Shown here: piece by piece, positions 25,001 to 32,883 of the stretch
Numbering within the stretch: the stretch's first letter is position 1
Layout of the letters: each line of letters starts with the position of its first letter
Program-made: the position numbers and the translations under genes
Notes under the pieces: model-generated
Told to the model about the DNA's origin: nothing
The model's input: the letters and a program-made list of their open reading frames with translations, nothing else
Database searches by the model: none
Assembly (NCBI GenBank): GCA_039587535.1
Contig: JBDHIF010000021.1
Coordinates: 1-50,182 of the forward strand
Direction: 5' to 3'
DNA from: JAWLHJ01 sp039587535
Lineage (GTDB): Bacteria; Gemmatimonadota; Gemmatimonadetes; Longimicrobiales; Gaopeijiaceae
Length of the DNA: 50,182 bases

Positions 25001-25115
25001 GAGCACGCTCCGTCTCGATGGTGCGCCAGTCCTCGTCCGGCGGTGGCAGCTGAGCCAGGCCACTCGCAGGCAGAAGTGCCGTCACCAGCAGAACCGACCA
25101 GAGCGCTCCACCCAT
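22080..25115 (-). CDS. Gluzincin-type peptidase / TolB-propeller / outer-membrane barrel protein
   Basis: A 1011-residue exported protein from the ATG at 25115. Residues 1-22 form a signal peptide (LWSVLLVTALLPASGLAQ). Residues 30-290 are a peptidase MA-like domain with the zinc motif HEIAH (125-129) and the third ligand E169 in WLTEGLATWYE. The middle, about 290-640, has TolB/PD40-type propeller blades, for example FPSISPDGRHVAVTRWRPGG, MAPEWSPDGRWLVWASDRTG and FPSVSADGRTLFVSVY. The last part, about 680-1011, is rich in alternating strands and Gly, with GGSPIFFPVRGY and a terminal LRLGLPF. A final Phe is typical of Omp85/BamA-like barrels. It would be an outer-membrane metalloprotease-like receptor. 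In-frame sequence beyond 25115 lacks a signal and is rejected. Confidence 0.82.
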   Translation of the reverse strand: MGGALWSVLLVTALLPASGLAQLPPPDEDWRTIETERARITFPARLEGLARRAAYRTEVSLQALESAYLPGPDGPIDIVVTDHTDFSNGYAQVTPSNRITIYARPPVNEPGLGFFDDWLELVLTHEIAHVVHLDRTTNPLSRLLRTTFGRVPGRWPYFPGHSTPDWLTEGLATWYESALTYAGRLHGTFFEMQLRTAALEGRLESVGQAAGRSPVWPAGNRPYAYGSLFFEYLLERYGEDRMASFSDAIAGQWIPYRLDAAGRDAFGVSISEAWSEWGDTLAGRYADLDRRLSALGPITEPEPLTQGARWAVEPQQGPSGALAYVRADGRSDTRISLQPPTGGGEMAGLRVNGIASFDWLPDGRLVVGQLEYQGTHRVFSDLYLMATDGSSRRLTEGQRLAQPSAAPDGQWAVAVREGGGTGELVRLNLATGVIETLSEPDARVHWAFPSISPDGRHVAVTRWRPGGYHDVVVLDAGTGHLVADVTMDRAMDMAPEWSPDGRWLVWASDRTGILNVLAASFDPTTGQVDRPRLLTNVRTGVGFPSVSADGRTLFVSVYHADGWDVARVPFDPEGAGEAPEAAPRFEPELPFVDGSSEVPDRGYTPWATLRPRHWEPLVAPPVRTPEVTTSEGRVRSRQLLGYGVGAGTGGYDLLGRHAFDAFGRVFLDGGGRFDAGVGYAFAGLANPTFSLSATQFWDHDGVRLARRDASAPYDTLFVLERERAASAAVTGVVPGWRRNLRMTLAGALVDQDAELLDNDLAPSTSYELSRPSALLGDVRATVLFSTARSYAFQVGGSRGFDLYLSGRTRHELSLPDSLSGVVGRDRSLDDLVGRFRGYLPFGGPGHAPHVLALRVAGGVARGPDAPGGHFEVGGTAGRPETVTGLALFGGSPIFFPVRGYARGARQGRMAWSVSSEYRFPLKLVHKGLGAWPFYLGRVVGALFAEAGDAWDPDTSVPFLGAARRPMVSAGAELAAEIVALYDFSLLLRLGLAAPLVDGGDPQVYLRLGLPF

Positions 25116-25210
25116 CGTGCCCCAACAGGTCGCCACCTTGCCCGAGCGGCCGCCGCTGGCGACCCTACGGGAGTCCACCCCAGGATCCGTCCCTTGTCGC
25201 GTCACCGACC

Positions 25211-25903
25211 ATGTCCTCCGATTCCGAATCTCGTCTCTGGTATCGCCTCGGTTACCTGTACGAGCGTGCCCGCGAAGGCCGGGACGAAGCCGCCGGCAGG
25301 CTGTCCGGACTCGCCGCGCGGGCCCGCGAGGTGACCCCTGGCTCGGGGGAGAACGGAGCAAAGAAGAGCCCGTTCCCCCTGCCGGAAGCAGATCAGATCG
25401 TCGCTGCCGGCCTCGCCGCAGTCGCCGCTCGAGCTCTGGCAGCCTGGCGCCCGAAGCACGGAACGGGCGTCACGGATCTCCTCCGAGCGGTGATCACCGG
25501 GGCTGGAGCAGCGGTGATCGTGGAGCTCGCCCGACCGCTGCTCCGGGGAGAGCGCTCCCTTCCCGAGCTCGACGAAGGAACCTTCGATCGCGTCCTCGAG
25601 GGAATCGCACAGGCTCTGGCGTACGCGGCCGTCGTCGAACCGAGGCTGGGCGGCCCCGGTGTGTTGCGGGGCGCGGCTTACGGAGCGGCCGAGTACGCCG
25701 CCCTCCCACTGGGCGGCCTCGCGCGCGTGTTCGGGCGCGCCACACCTCAAGGTCGGATCCCCATCGCCGGTCGGCTTCTCGAGGGACTCGGCGACGCGGA
25801 TCGCAGCTTCCTCGAGCATCTGGCCTTCGGTGCGGTCATGGGCGCGCTCTACGGAACGGACGACGAGAACAGCGGAATCGTGGTGGTGCTCGACGACGAC
25901 TGA
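25211..25903 (+). CDS. Hypothetical protein with hydrophobic Ala/Gly-rich segments
   Basis: A 230-residue protein from the ATG at 25211 (MSSDSESRLWYRLGYLYERAREG). I do not recognise a family. Hydrophobic Ala-rich stretches lie near residues 64-82 (IVAAGLAAVAARALAAW) and 92-108 (LLRAVITGAGAAVIVEL), with AYAAVVEP and further Gly/Ala runs later (GVLRGAAYGAAEYAALPLGGLARVFG). It looks like a small helical membrane-associated protein. It is divergent from the peptidase-barrel gene (95 bp between starts). Its last 55 bp overlap the 3' end of the opposite-strand glycosyltransferase gene. Confidence 0.65.
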   Translation: MSSDSESRLWYRLGYLYERAREGRDEAAGRLSGLAARAREVTPGSGENGAKKSPFPLPEADQIVAAGLAAVAARALAAWRPKHGTGVTDLLRAVITGAGAAVIVELARPLLRGERSLPELDEGTFDRVLEGIAQALAYAAVVEPRLGGPGVLRGAAYGAAEYAALPLGGLARVFGRATPQGRIPIAGRLLEGLGDADRSFLEHLAFGAVMGALYGTDDENSGIVVVLDDD

Positions 25904-27531
25904 CGGTCCTCCCGGGCGGTCGCATCACCTGGCACAACGTAATCCGCAGGACAGGGCCCCAGCGAGACACCCGCATCAGTGCGGATTCCCTCGGACCGGG
26001 AGCTCGGTGGAAGGATTCCGAGTAGCTGGGAGGATCCCGACGCTCCGGGGCCGAACCCACGGACGAAGCAGAAGGCGCCGGGACGCGCCTGCACCGCCAC
26101 CGCCGCGAATCTGCCCGCCTGCCCGTCCCACCGGTCCAGGAACACATACCGTGCGCCCACCTCGTCGGCCACCGCAAGCTGGACCTCCGGACTCGGGTCG
26201 AACGGGAACGCTCGGCTGGGAATCCCGCCGCTGACGACGTAGAAGATCCGCGGCTTGCGGGTCATCACCGCCGACCCTTCCGGCAACGCCTCACCCATCC
26301 AGGCCGCAGCGTCCACGAATTCCACCACCCGCGGGCCGTAGCAGCCGAAGGGGCCACCCGTCTCAAGGACCGACGCGCAGGTACGGGCGTCTCTGGCCGC
26401 GCCCGCGAAGCTGCCCAACGCCGGCACCAGCACCGCCGCGACGACCAACCCACCGACAACGTGTGCCCCGCCCCCGAGTCGCCGCGTCCAACCCTCCAGA
26501 GCCGTGGCGGCGTAGACCAGCAGGAGGGGAAGCACAGGGAGCACGAAGCGATCACCACCCCAGACCTCGGGCCAGACCAGGACCAGGCCCAGGTAGAGGG
26601 GTAGAAAGATCTCAGCCACTCCGGTCGCTGCACGTACCCGAGTGAGCCAACCCCGCGCAGCGGCGCCGAGGAGGGCCAACCCGAACACCGCGATCCACGG
26701 CCCGTGGGCACCGACCAAGGCAGTCGGGACGTGGCGCGTCGCATACGCCATCGCATTGGAGGCGGCCCGACCCAACAGCCCGGTAGGACTCACCGTCCCG
26801 AGGCCGGGCTGATACGGATCCACGAGCCAGAATTCGGCGCCGTAGTCCCCCACTCCGACGCCGAGTCCCCGGATCCACCAAAGTCCAGCGGGCACGGCGA
26901 ACACGGCCGCGACCACACCCAGGGCTCGATACCGCCTACGGAGAGCGAGCCATGCCAACACTGCCATCAGGAGCGGAAGCCCGGCGGATCTGGTGAAGTA
27001 GGCCCCCAGGGCCGCGCCGACCCCGACCGCCAGCCATCGGGCATCCCAGGACGGCGATCCACCACGCTCCAACGCCCATAGGGCCAGGACGGTGAGCAGG
27101 ACGAAAAGGGGGTCCGAAAGAATCCAATGGCTGTAGTAGACCACCCCGGACGACGACGCCAGAAGGACCGTCACCGCGAAGGCGCGCCAGGGTTCGAGCC
27201 GACGCTCCGCCCACAGGAACACCAGGCCGGTGGCCAGGACCGTGGCCACCGCGACGATCAGCTTGAAGGCCCCCCATGTAGAGGCGCCCAAGAGGGCCGC
27301 ACCCGCCAGAACGAGGGGAAAGAGCGGCGGGTACTTCGAATGCGGCGCCCGTTGCGGATCGTACGCATCGACGTAGCCGTCTCCCTCGACCACCGCGTCG
27401 GCCAGGGCCAGGTACGCGGCGTTGTCGCCGCCGCTGTGAGGCGCAGGATTGAACGCCGCCCAAACCAGCCCAGCCGACCAGGCCAGGGTGACGACGAGCA
27501 GGATCCGCCGGAGCGTCGACCGCACAGTCAC
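25849..27531 (-). CDS. GT39/ArnT-like polytopic membrane glycosyltransferase
   Basis: A 560-residue membrane protein with about ten hydrophobic helices, for example ILLVVTLAWSAGLVWAAF, FPLVLAGAALLGASTWG, LLVYAATALEGW and VVGGLVVAAVLVPALGS. After the first helix the periplasmic loop contains SGGDNAAYLALADAV, the acidic motif expected in dolichyl- or undecaprenyl-phosphate sugar transferases of the GT-C type. The sugar and acceptor are unknown. The GTG start overlaps the murQ stop (GTGA), so both are probably coexpressed. The C-terminal tail is unusually Ser/Thr-rich (REDRQSSSSTTTIPLF) and is encoded opposite the end of the gene at 25211. Confidence 0.78.
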   Translation of the reverse strand: MTVRSTLRRILLVVTLAWSAGLVWAAFNPAPHSGGDNAAYLALADAVVEGDGYVDAYDPQRAPHSKYPPLFPLVLAGAALLGASTWGAFKLIVAVATVLATGLVFLWAERRLEPWRAFAVTVLLASSSGVVYYSHWILSDPLFVLLTVLALWALERGGSPSWDARWLAVGVGAALGAYFTRSAGLPLLMAVLAWLALRRRYRALGVVAAVFAVPAGLWWIRGLGVGVGDYGAEFWLVDPYQPGLGTVSPTGLLGRAASNAMAYATRHVPTALVGAHGPWIAVFGLALLGAAARGWLTRVRAATGVAEIFLPLYLGLVLVWPEVWGGDRFVLPVLPLLLVYAATALEGWTRRLGGGAHVVGGLVVAAVLVPALGSFAGAARDARTCASVLETGGPFGCYGPRVVEFVDAAAWMGEALPEGSAVMTRKPRIFYVVSGGIPSRAFPFDPSPEVQLAVADEVGARYVFLDRWDGQAGRFAAVAVQARPGAFCFVRGFGPGASGSSQLLGILPPSSRSEGIRTDAGVSLGPCPADYVVPGDATAREDRQSSSSTTTIPLFSSSVP

Positions 27532-28430
27532 GTCGGTCCCGGCTCCAGTGCTCGGGCAACCACACCTCCATGGGCCTCCAGCCGCTTCCGGGCTTCATCG
27601 GCGTCCAAGCCCAGCTTACCCATGACGAGGGCAGTCTTCACGTGCCCCCCGGCATCGCTCAGAAGCGCAGCGGCTCGAACCCGATCGACAGACAGCAACG
27701 TGACCAGAATCCGCTCGGCACGGTCCTGTAGCTTCTGGCATGTCACCTGGAGGTCGACCATGAGATTCCCGTAGACCTTCCCGAGCCGGACCATGGCTCC
27801 GGTGGTGATCGTGTTGAGGACCATCTTCGTGGCCGTCCCGGCCTTCATGCGGGTTGAGCCGGTGACGACCTCCGGTCCCACGAGGGCCGCGATGACCACG
27901 TCGTGCGTCTCCCTCAATTCGTCGGACGGGGTCGTGCAAAGGAGCAGGCCCGTACGTGCTCCTAGAGCTCGGGCTCGGCCCAGCGCGCCATGCACGTAAG
28001 GGGTACTTCCCGACGAGGCGATCCCCAGCACGAAGTCGGCACGCCCCACCTCCAGGCGGTCCATCTCGGCGGCCCCGTCTGCCGGGTGGTCCTCGGCGCC
28101 CTCCTGCGCCCGCACCAGCGCCTCGATCCCACCCGCGATCACACCCTGTACCATGCTGGGATTCGTTCCGTAGGTCGGTGGCATCTCAGCGGCGTCCAGG
28201 ACCCCCAGCCGTCCGGAGGTACCGGCCCCCACGTAGATCAGTCGTCCGCCGCTACGGAAGGTCGCTTCAGCAAGCTCCAAGGCTCGGGCCACGTCGAGGC
28301 GGGCATCCCCCACCGCATCCGCCACCTGCCGATCCTCCTCGTTGATCAGCTCTACCAAGGCCAGAGGATCGAGCTCGTCGATCCTCTCGGAGCGCGGGTT
28401 ACGCTGCTCGGTCAGGCGTGAATCCAGCAT
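27528..28430 (-). CDS. murQ: N-acetylmuramic acid 6-phosphate etherase
   Basis: A 300-residue SIS-domain enzyme that cleaves the lactyl ether of MurNAc-6-phosphate to GlcNAc-6-phosphate in cell-wall recycling. It aligns along its length with E. coli MurQ: LTEQRNPRSERID, ALVELINEEDRQVADAV, GGRLIYVGAGTSGRLGVLDAAEMPPTYG, IASSGSTPYV, GPEVVTGSTRMKAGTATKMVLN and GKVYGNLMVDLQ. Length is as expected (298-300). The ATG at 28430 gives the family N-terminus; a longer start at 28484 exists. No NagZ or AmgK gene is nearby. It is coupled to the downstream GT39-like gene by a GTGA overlap. Confidence 0.95.
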   Translation of the reverse strand: MLDSRLTEQRNPRSERIDELDPLALVELINEEDRQVADAVGDARLDVARALELAEATFRSGGRLIYVGAGTSGRLGVLDAAEMPPTYGTNPSMVQGVIAGGIEALVRAQEGAEDHPADGAAEMDRLEVGRADFVLGIASSGSTPYVHGALGRARALGARTGLLLCTTPSDELRETHDVVIAALVGPEVVTGSTRMKAGTATKMVLNTITTGAMVRLGKVYGNLMVDLQVTCQKLQDRAERILVTLLSVDRVRAAALLSDAGGHVKTALVMGKLGLDADEARKRLEAHGGVVARALEPGPT

Positions 28431-28761
28431 CGGCTTGTACGTCCCTTCCTCAGTACTGATCTTCTGATGGACAGCGCTACACAAGTGTGGTCGGCTGGAC
28501 CGCTGTGCGGTGGCACGGCCGACCCTCCCGTGGGAGGCGCTTCATGCACAGCGGCTAACTTCGATTCGGGGCGTCCGGAACGCGCGCGCGACACTCCGAC
28601 ACGAGCCGGGCCAATGCTGCACAGAGCGTCTCTGAAAGTAACGGATGGCCCCAACGGTCGCCGACTCCCTCTCCCCAGCGACATGCACCGGATGACCCAA
28701 CGGAGGCCCCGAAACGCCCACGAGGCGCCCGAGCGTCCGAAGTCCTATGGAAGATCTCCCC
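28431..28761. other. Divergent intergenic region murQ / MdlA-like exporter
   Basis: No gene is supported here. The notable element is a compound inverted repeat at 28489-28524: GGTCGGC pairs with GCCGACC, and inside it ACCGC pairs with GCGGT around TGT. It is followed at once by a second palindrome CCTCCC-GT-GGGAGG (28524-28537). They lie 60-110 bp upstream of the murQ start and could be an operator for murQ or an RNA structure in its leader. No promoter hexamers convincing to me. Confidence 0.4.
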
Positions 28762-30540
28762 ATGGGTGAGCTCCGGTCCGTGCTCCCCTACTTCCGCCCC
28801 TATCGCACCGGGTTCGCGCTGGGTCTCGTTTGCGTGCTCTTCGCGAACGGGTTCCAGGTTGTCGGACCCTGGCTCCTGAAGCTCGCCATCGACGGGATCG
28901 GAGACCCGTCCGTCACCAGGGGACACATCGCCCGCCTCGCGGGACTCATCGTGCTGGCAGCTCTGCTGGGGGGCGCCTTCCGGTATGGCATGCGAGAGCT
29001 CCTGAACGGGATCAGCAGGCGAATGGAGGCGGACTTACGCAACGACTTCTTCGCGCACCTGGTACGCTTGGACCCGACCTTCTTCGGACGTGTGCGCACG
29101 GGAGACCTCATGAGCCACGCGACGAACGACACCCTTGCGGTGCGCATGGCCGTGGGTCCGGCCGTGATGTACACCGTGAACACGGCGGTCACGTTCGCGC
29201 TCACCCTCTCCCTGATGCTCTGGATGAGCCCGCGGCTCACCGTTTACGCCGTGCTCCCTCTCCTGGCGCTCCCGCCCATCATGATCCGGTTCGGGAAGGT
29301 CATCCACCAGCGGTTCCAGCGCATCCAGGAACAGTTCTCCTCACTCTCCACGTTCGTGCAGGAGAATCTCACCGGGGTGCGCATCGTTCGGGCCTACGGT
29401 CAAGAGTCCGATCAGGCGCGACGGTTCGACGCGTTCAACGAGGACTACCGGTCTCGCAACATGAATCTGATCGTATCCACGGGCGCTTTCCGACCCCTGC
29501 TGATGCTACTCGCAGGCACATCCATGGTGGTGGTGACCTGGCTGGGCGGGCTGGAGGTCATCGCCGGGCGCATCACGGTGGGGGACTTCGTGGCATTCAC
29601 GTTCTACCTGACGCTTCTGGTCTGGCCCATGATCGCGTTGGGATGGGTCGTGAACCTGTTCCAGCGGGGCGCAGCGTCCATGGGACGCATCAACACGATC
29701 CTACGCACGGAGCCCTCCGTATCGGCGCCGCTGGATCCGGTAGCGCTGAAATCCCCGCGGGGGGAGCTCCGGTTCGAAGGTGTCTCCTTCGCTTACCCCG
29801 GGACATCGCGTCCGGTGCTGGAAGACATCGACTTCACCGCGCCCGCCGGAGCCACGGTGGCCTTGGTGGGCCCGACCGGATCGGGCAAGAGCACCCTGGT
29901 CTCGCTGATCCCCAGGCTCTACGACCCGACCGAGGGACGCATCCTCCTCGACGGCGTGCCGCTAACCCGCCTCGACCCCGGAAGGCTTCGCGCCCTCATC
30001 GGCATGGTGCCGCAGGACGCCTTTCTGTTCTCAGATACGATCGCCACCAACATCGGACTGGGACGGTTGGAGGCCGACACGTCTGACGACGAAGGCGCCA
30101 TCGAGGCGGCCGCCCGAGTGGCGCAGCTCGACGAACAGGTACGGAGATTCCCGGCGGGGTACGAGACCATGCTGGGCGAGCGCGGCATCAACCTTTCGGG
30201 CGGCCAGAAGCAGAGAGCGGCTCTGGCCCGAGCCCTGGCTAGGGACCCCAAGATCCTGGTGCTCGATGACGCCCTGAGTGCCGTGGACACGCACACCGAA
30301 GCCCGCATCCTGGCAGATCTCCGCTCCGTCACCGAAACCCGCACCACGTTCATCATCAGCCACCGGGTCTCGGCCGTGATGCACGCCGACCTCATTCTCG
30401 TGCTGGAAGAGGGCCGGATCGTCCAGCGCGGTCGGCACGCCGACCTCATCGACGAGGACGGGACCTACGCTCGGCTACTACGCCGCCAGCTCCTCGAGGA
30501 GGACCTGGAATCGGAAGACCTCGCCGGCGCGACGCCGTAG
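28762..30540 (+). CDS. ABC exporter half-transporter, MdlA-like
   Basis: A 592-residue permease-ATPase fusion. The membrane domain occupies about residues 1-310 with six hydrophobic segments. The nucleotide-binding domain has Walker A GPTGSGKST near 370-378, the Q-loop GMVPQDAFLFSDTI, signature LSGGQKQR near 477 and the H-loop ISHRVSAV. The Walker B region reads ILVLDDALSAVD, with Asp where canonical exporters have the catalytic Glu. E. coli MdlA has the same LDDALSAVD, and the whole protein resembles MdlA (ALERASLLL-type linker aside, RTGDLMxxATND and QESLTxIRxIKAxG are shared in form). Such halves usually pair with an MdlB-like subunit, and none is in the window. ATG 28762 is preferred because GGAAGA lies 7 nt upstream; ATG 28747 is possible. 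Confidence 0.9.
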   Translation: MGELRSVLPYFRPYRTGFALGLVCVLFANGFQVVGPWLLKLAIDGIGDPSVTRGHIARLAGLIVLAALLGGAFRYGMRELLNGISRRMEADLRNDFFAHLVRLDPTFFGRVRTGDLMSHATNDTLAVRMAVGPAVMYTVNTAVTFALTLSLMLWMSPRLTVYAVLPLLALPPIMIRFGKVIHQRFQRIQEQFSSLSTFVQENLTGVRIVRAYGQESDQARRFDAFNEDYRSRNMNLIVSTGAFRPLLMLLAGTSMVVVTWLGGLEVIAGRITVGDFVAFTFYLTLLVWPMIALGWVVNLFQRGAASMGRINTILRTEPSVSAPLDPVALKSPRGELRFEGVSFAYPGTSRPVLEDIDFTAPAGATVALVGPTGSGKSTLVSLIPRLYDPTEGRILLDGVPLTRLDPGRLRALIGMVPQDAFLFSDTIATNIGLGRLEADTSDDEGAIEAAARVAQLDEQVRRFPAGYETMLGERGINLSGGQKQRAALARALARDPKILVLDDALSAVDTHTEARILADLRSVTETRTTFIISHRVSAVMHADLILVLEEGRIVQRGRHADLIDEDGTYARLLRRQLLEEDLESEDLAGATP

Positions 30541-30562
30541 CGCTCGCGACCGCGAGCGTCGG

Positions 30563-31294
30563 TCAGATTCGCTCCAGGATGAAGCTCGGCGTGAAGCGGG
30601 TCAGATAGCCGCTCAGCACACTGAACTGCCCCGTGAGCAGGAGCACCCCGAGGATCACCAGCAGCACGCCCGAGCCCTTCTCCACCACAGGAATCCAGCG
30701 GCGAAACCGCTTGAATGTCTGAAGGAACTGGTCCAGGGCCACCGACGAAAGCAGGAACGGAACCGCCAAGCCGGCTGAGTAAACGCTCAGCAGCCCAACG
30801 CCGGACCACATGGTTTCCTGAGTGAAGCCATACGTCAGGATGGCCCCCAGAATCGGCCCGATGCACGGCGTCCACCCGGCACCAAACGCCATGCCCACCC
30901 CCACGGTCCCGATGTACCCCGCCGGCTTGTCGTTCAGGTGGACACGACGCTCGCGCATGAGTGGCGCGATTCGGAAGACGCCGGCCATGTGCAAGCCCAG
31001 CAGAATGATGATCACCCCGCCGACGCGCGTCAGCCAAACCTCGTATTCCCGGAAGAATTGACCGAGGAAGGAGGCCGAAGCCCCGAGCAGCACGAAGACC
31101 GCGCTGAAGCCGAGGACGAACAGAAGCGAATGCGTGAACGTGGCTCGTCGATTTACACCCGCCTGCAGGTCCTCGAGGCTCATCCCAGTGACGAACGTGA
31201 GGTAGCTCGGCACCAGCGGGAGTACGCACGGCGAGAGGAACGAGAGCACTCCGGCCGTGAACGCGATCGCGACACCGACTTCGACTTCATTCAC
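30563..31294 (-). CDS. ccdA: Cytochrome c biogenesis protein CcdA
   Basis: A 243-residue inner-membrane thiol transporter with about six helices that passes electrons from cytoplasmic thioredoxin to periplasmic thiol-disulfide proteins. The two conserved redox cysteines are in LSFLSPCVLPLVPSYLTF and FGAGWTPCIGPILGAIL. The start is GTG at 31294, overlapping the stop of the phospholipase-D gene as GTGA. An ATG-initiated longer frame to 31408 would lie entirely inside that gene and adds no family sequence. No periplasmic thioredoxin partner is in the adjacent genes. The end faces the MdlA-like gene, 22 bp away. Confidence 0.93.
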   Translation of the reverse strand: MNEVEVGVAIAFTAGVLSFLSPCVLPLVPSYLTFVTGMSLEDLQAGVNRRATFTHSLLFVLGFSAVFVLLGASASFLGQFFREYEVWLTRVGGVIIILLGLHMAGVFRIAPLMRERRVHLNDKPAGYIGTVGVGMAFGAGWTPCIGPILGAILTYGFTQETMWSGVGLLSVYSAGLAVPFLLSSVALDQFLQTFKRFRRWIPVVEKGSGVLLVILGVLLLTGQFSVLSGYLTRFTPSFILERI

Positions 31295-32865
31295 TCTGAT
31301 GACTCCTCTTGCATTGACGGCAGAAGGGAATCCTTCGCCCTCTGCTCTTCGTGCCGTGCCCTCCTCGCCTGAAGCAGCGCGCGGACCCCAGTCGTGATCC
31401 CGAACCAACCGAGCACGCCAGCGATCGTCCAGCCAACCGCCGTCGGCGCCAGCGCGGCGACGGCCGCCAGCAGCAGAATCGCCACAGAGACGGAGCCCAG
31501 CAATGTACGGTCTTCCCTGCCCAGCGTCCGGTCGCCGGCCAGAGCATCGCCCAGAGCGAAGCCCGCCCGAACCACAGAGGCCATCGACAGGCGGCCCGGC
31601 GCATGCCCAAAGGCCTTGAGCTGCTGCTCCAGACGCTCAGGGAGCGAACCCGTCGGCTCGATGGACTCCTGCCGGGGCCCTCCCTTCGACGGCGAAGGAA
31701 TGATCCTCGGCCGGACCCGGCCCGGGAGAACGATCTCCACCGACGACGCCAGGTCCGCCAGGAACAATCCTTCGAGCTGACTCGCGAGCCCACGATCCAG
31801 AACGCCTACGTCCAGCTCCCAGTTCCCCATCAGGCTCGCACCGTTCAGATTGCTCGAGCCAACGCGACTCCAAACCCCGTCCACGACCGACGTCTTCGCG
31901 TGCATCATGGGTCCCTGCCACTCGAAGATCCGGACCCCCTTCTCGAGCAGCCTGCGGTATCCACCTCGCGACAAGCTGGCCACCCACGGCCAGTTGTTGT
32001 GGGCAGGAACGATGATTCGCACGTCTACACCGTCCTGCGCGGCCCCGCCGAGGGCCTCCGACACGGCACGGGGAGCCACGAAGTAGGCGTCCGTGATCCA
32101 GATCCGTCGGCGAGCCCGGACCGCAGCGTAGTGGAGTGTCCGATAGACGCGCGCCCGACCCGGCTCACCCTCGATGAGCCAAACCGGCATGCCGCCATCC
32201 CCGGGGTCCGGCTCCGTCAGCGTGCGGGCCAGATGGATCGGGTCCTCGAGCTCCCCCCAGTGCCGCTCGAACACCAACGCCGCCTCTCGCGCCGCAGGGC
32301 CCCGGATCTCGAGTCCCGTGTCCCTCCAGGGTGCCGCTCGCTCGCTACCCGCCCACTCGGCACCGATGCAGAATCCTCCGACGAAAGCCACGTCACCGTC
32401 CACACAGACCAGCTTCCTATGGTCCCTCTGCAGGACACCAAAGGGGTCGCCGATCCCGATGGAAGGCCGGTTGAACGGGTGAATCCGCACACCTGCCTCG
32501 AGAAGCGGTCGCCAGAAGGATCGAGGTGTTGCCCAGCATCCCAACCAGTCGTAGACAACGCAGACCGTAACGCCTTCCCGGGCCTTGGCTACCAGCGCAT
32601 CCCGGAATCGGCGTCCGACATCGTCGTCGCGAATGACGTAGTTCTCGAAGTAGACAAAGCGCTTGGCGGCGGCGATCGTGTCCAGCCAGGACGCGAACGT
32701 GCTCGACCCCTCGAACTGAAGCTCGAGGTGGTTGCCGGTGATGGTCCGGGCTCCCGTGGTCCGTTCGATCTCGTCGGCGTCGAACCGCGGGAGGTCGGGC
32801 GCCCCCAGGAGTGGCAGGCGCTCCTCCTTCGGCAGGGCCGGCGGGGCGTCGCGTTCGGAGCTCAC
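31291..32865 (-). CDS. Phospholipase D-like / cardiolipin-synthase-type protein with C-terminal membrane helices
   Basis: A 524-residue protein with two HKD active-site motifs: QRDHRKLVCVDGDVAFVGG around residue 148 and PMMHAKTSVVDGVWSRVGSSNLNG in the second half, plus FVYFENYVIRDDDVG typical of cardiolipin synthases. These transfer phosphatidyl groups through a phospho-histidine intermediate. Unlike classical Cls, which has N-terminal helices, this one has its hydrophobic segments at the C-terminus (SVSVAILLLAAVAAL and GWTIAGVLGWFGITTG), followed by a charged tail. The start is GTG without an obvious Shine-Dalgarno. It is 18 bp after the agmatinase gene and overlaps ccdA. Confidence 0.88.
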   Translation of the reverse strand: MSSERDAPPALPKEERLPLLGAPDLPRFDADEIERTTGARTITGNHLELQFEGSSTFASWLDTIAAAKRFVYFENYVIRDDDVGRRFRDALVAKAREGVTVCVVYDWLGCWATPRSFWRPLLEAGVRIHPFNRPSIGIGDPFGVLQRDHRKLVCVDGDVAFVGGFCIGAEWAGSERAAPWRDTGLEIRGPAAREAALVFERHWGELEDPIHLARTLTEPDPGDGGMPVWLIEGEPGRARVYRTLHYAAVRARRRIWITDAYFVAPRAVSEALGGAAQDGVDVRIIVPAHNNWPWVASLSRGGYRRLLEKGVRIFEWQGPMMHAKTSVVDGVWSRVGSSNLNGASLMGNWELDVGVLDRGLASQLEGLFLADLASSVEIVLPGRVRPRIIPSPSKGGPRQESIEPTGSLPERLEQQLKAFGHAPGRLSMASVVRAGFALGDALAGDRTLGREDRTLLGSVSVAILLLAAVAALAPTAVGWTIAGVLGWFGITTGVRALLQARRARHEEQRAKDSLLPSMQEESSE

Positions 32866-32883
32866 GGACAGCGGACGCTGGGC

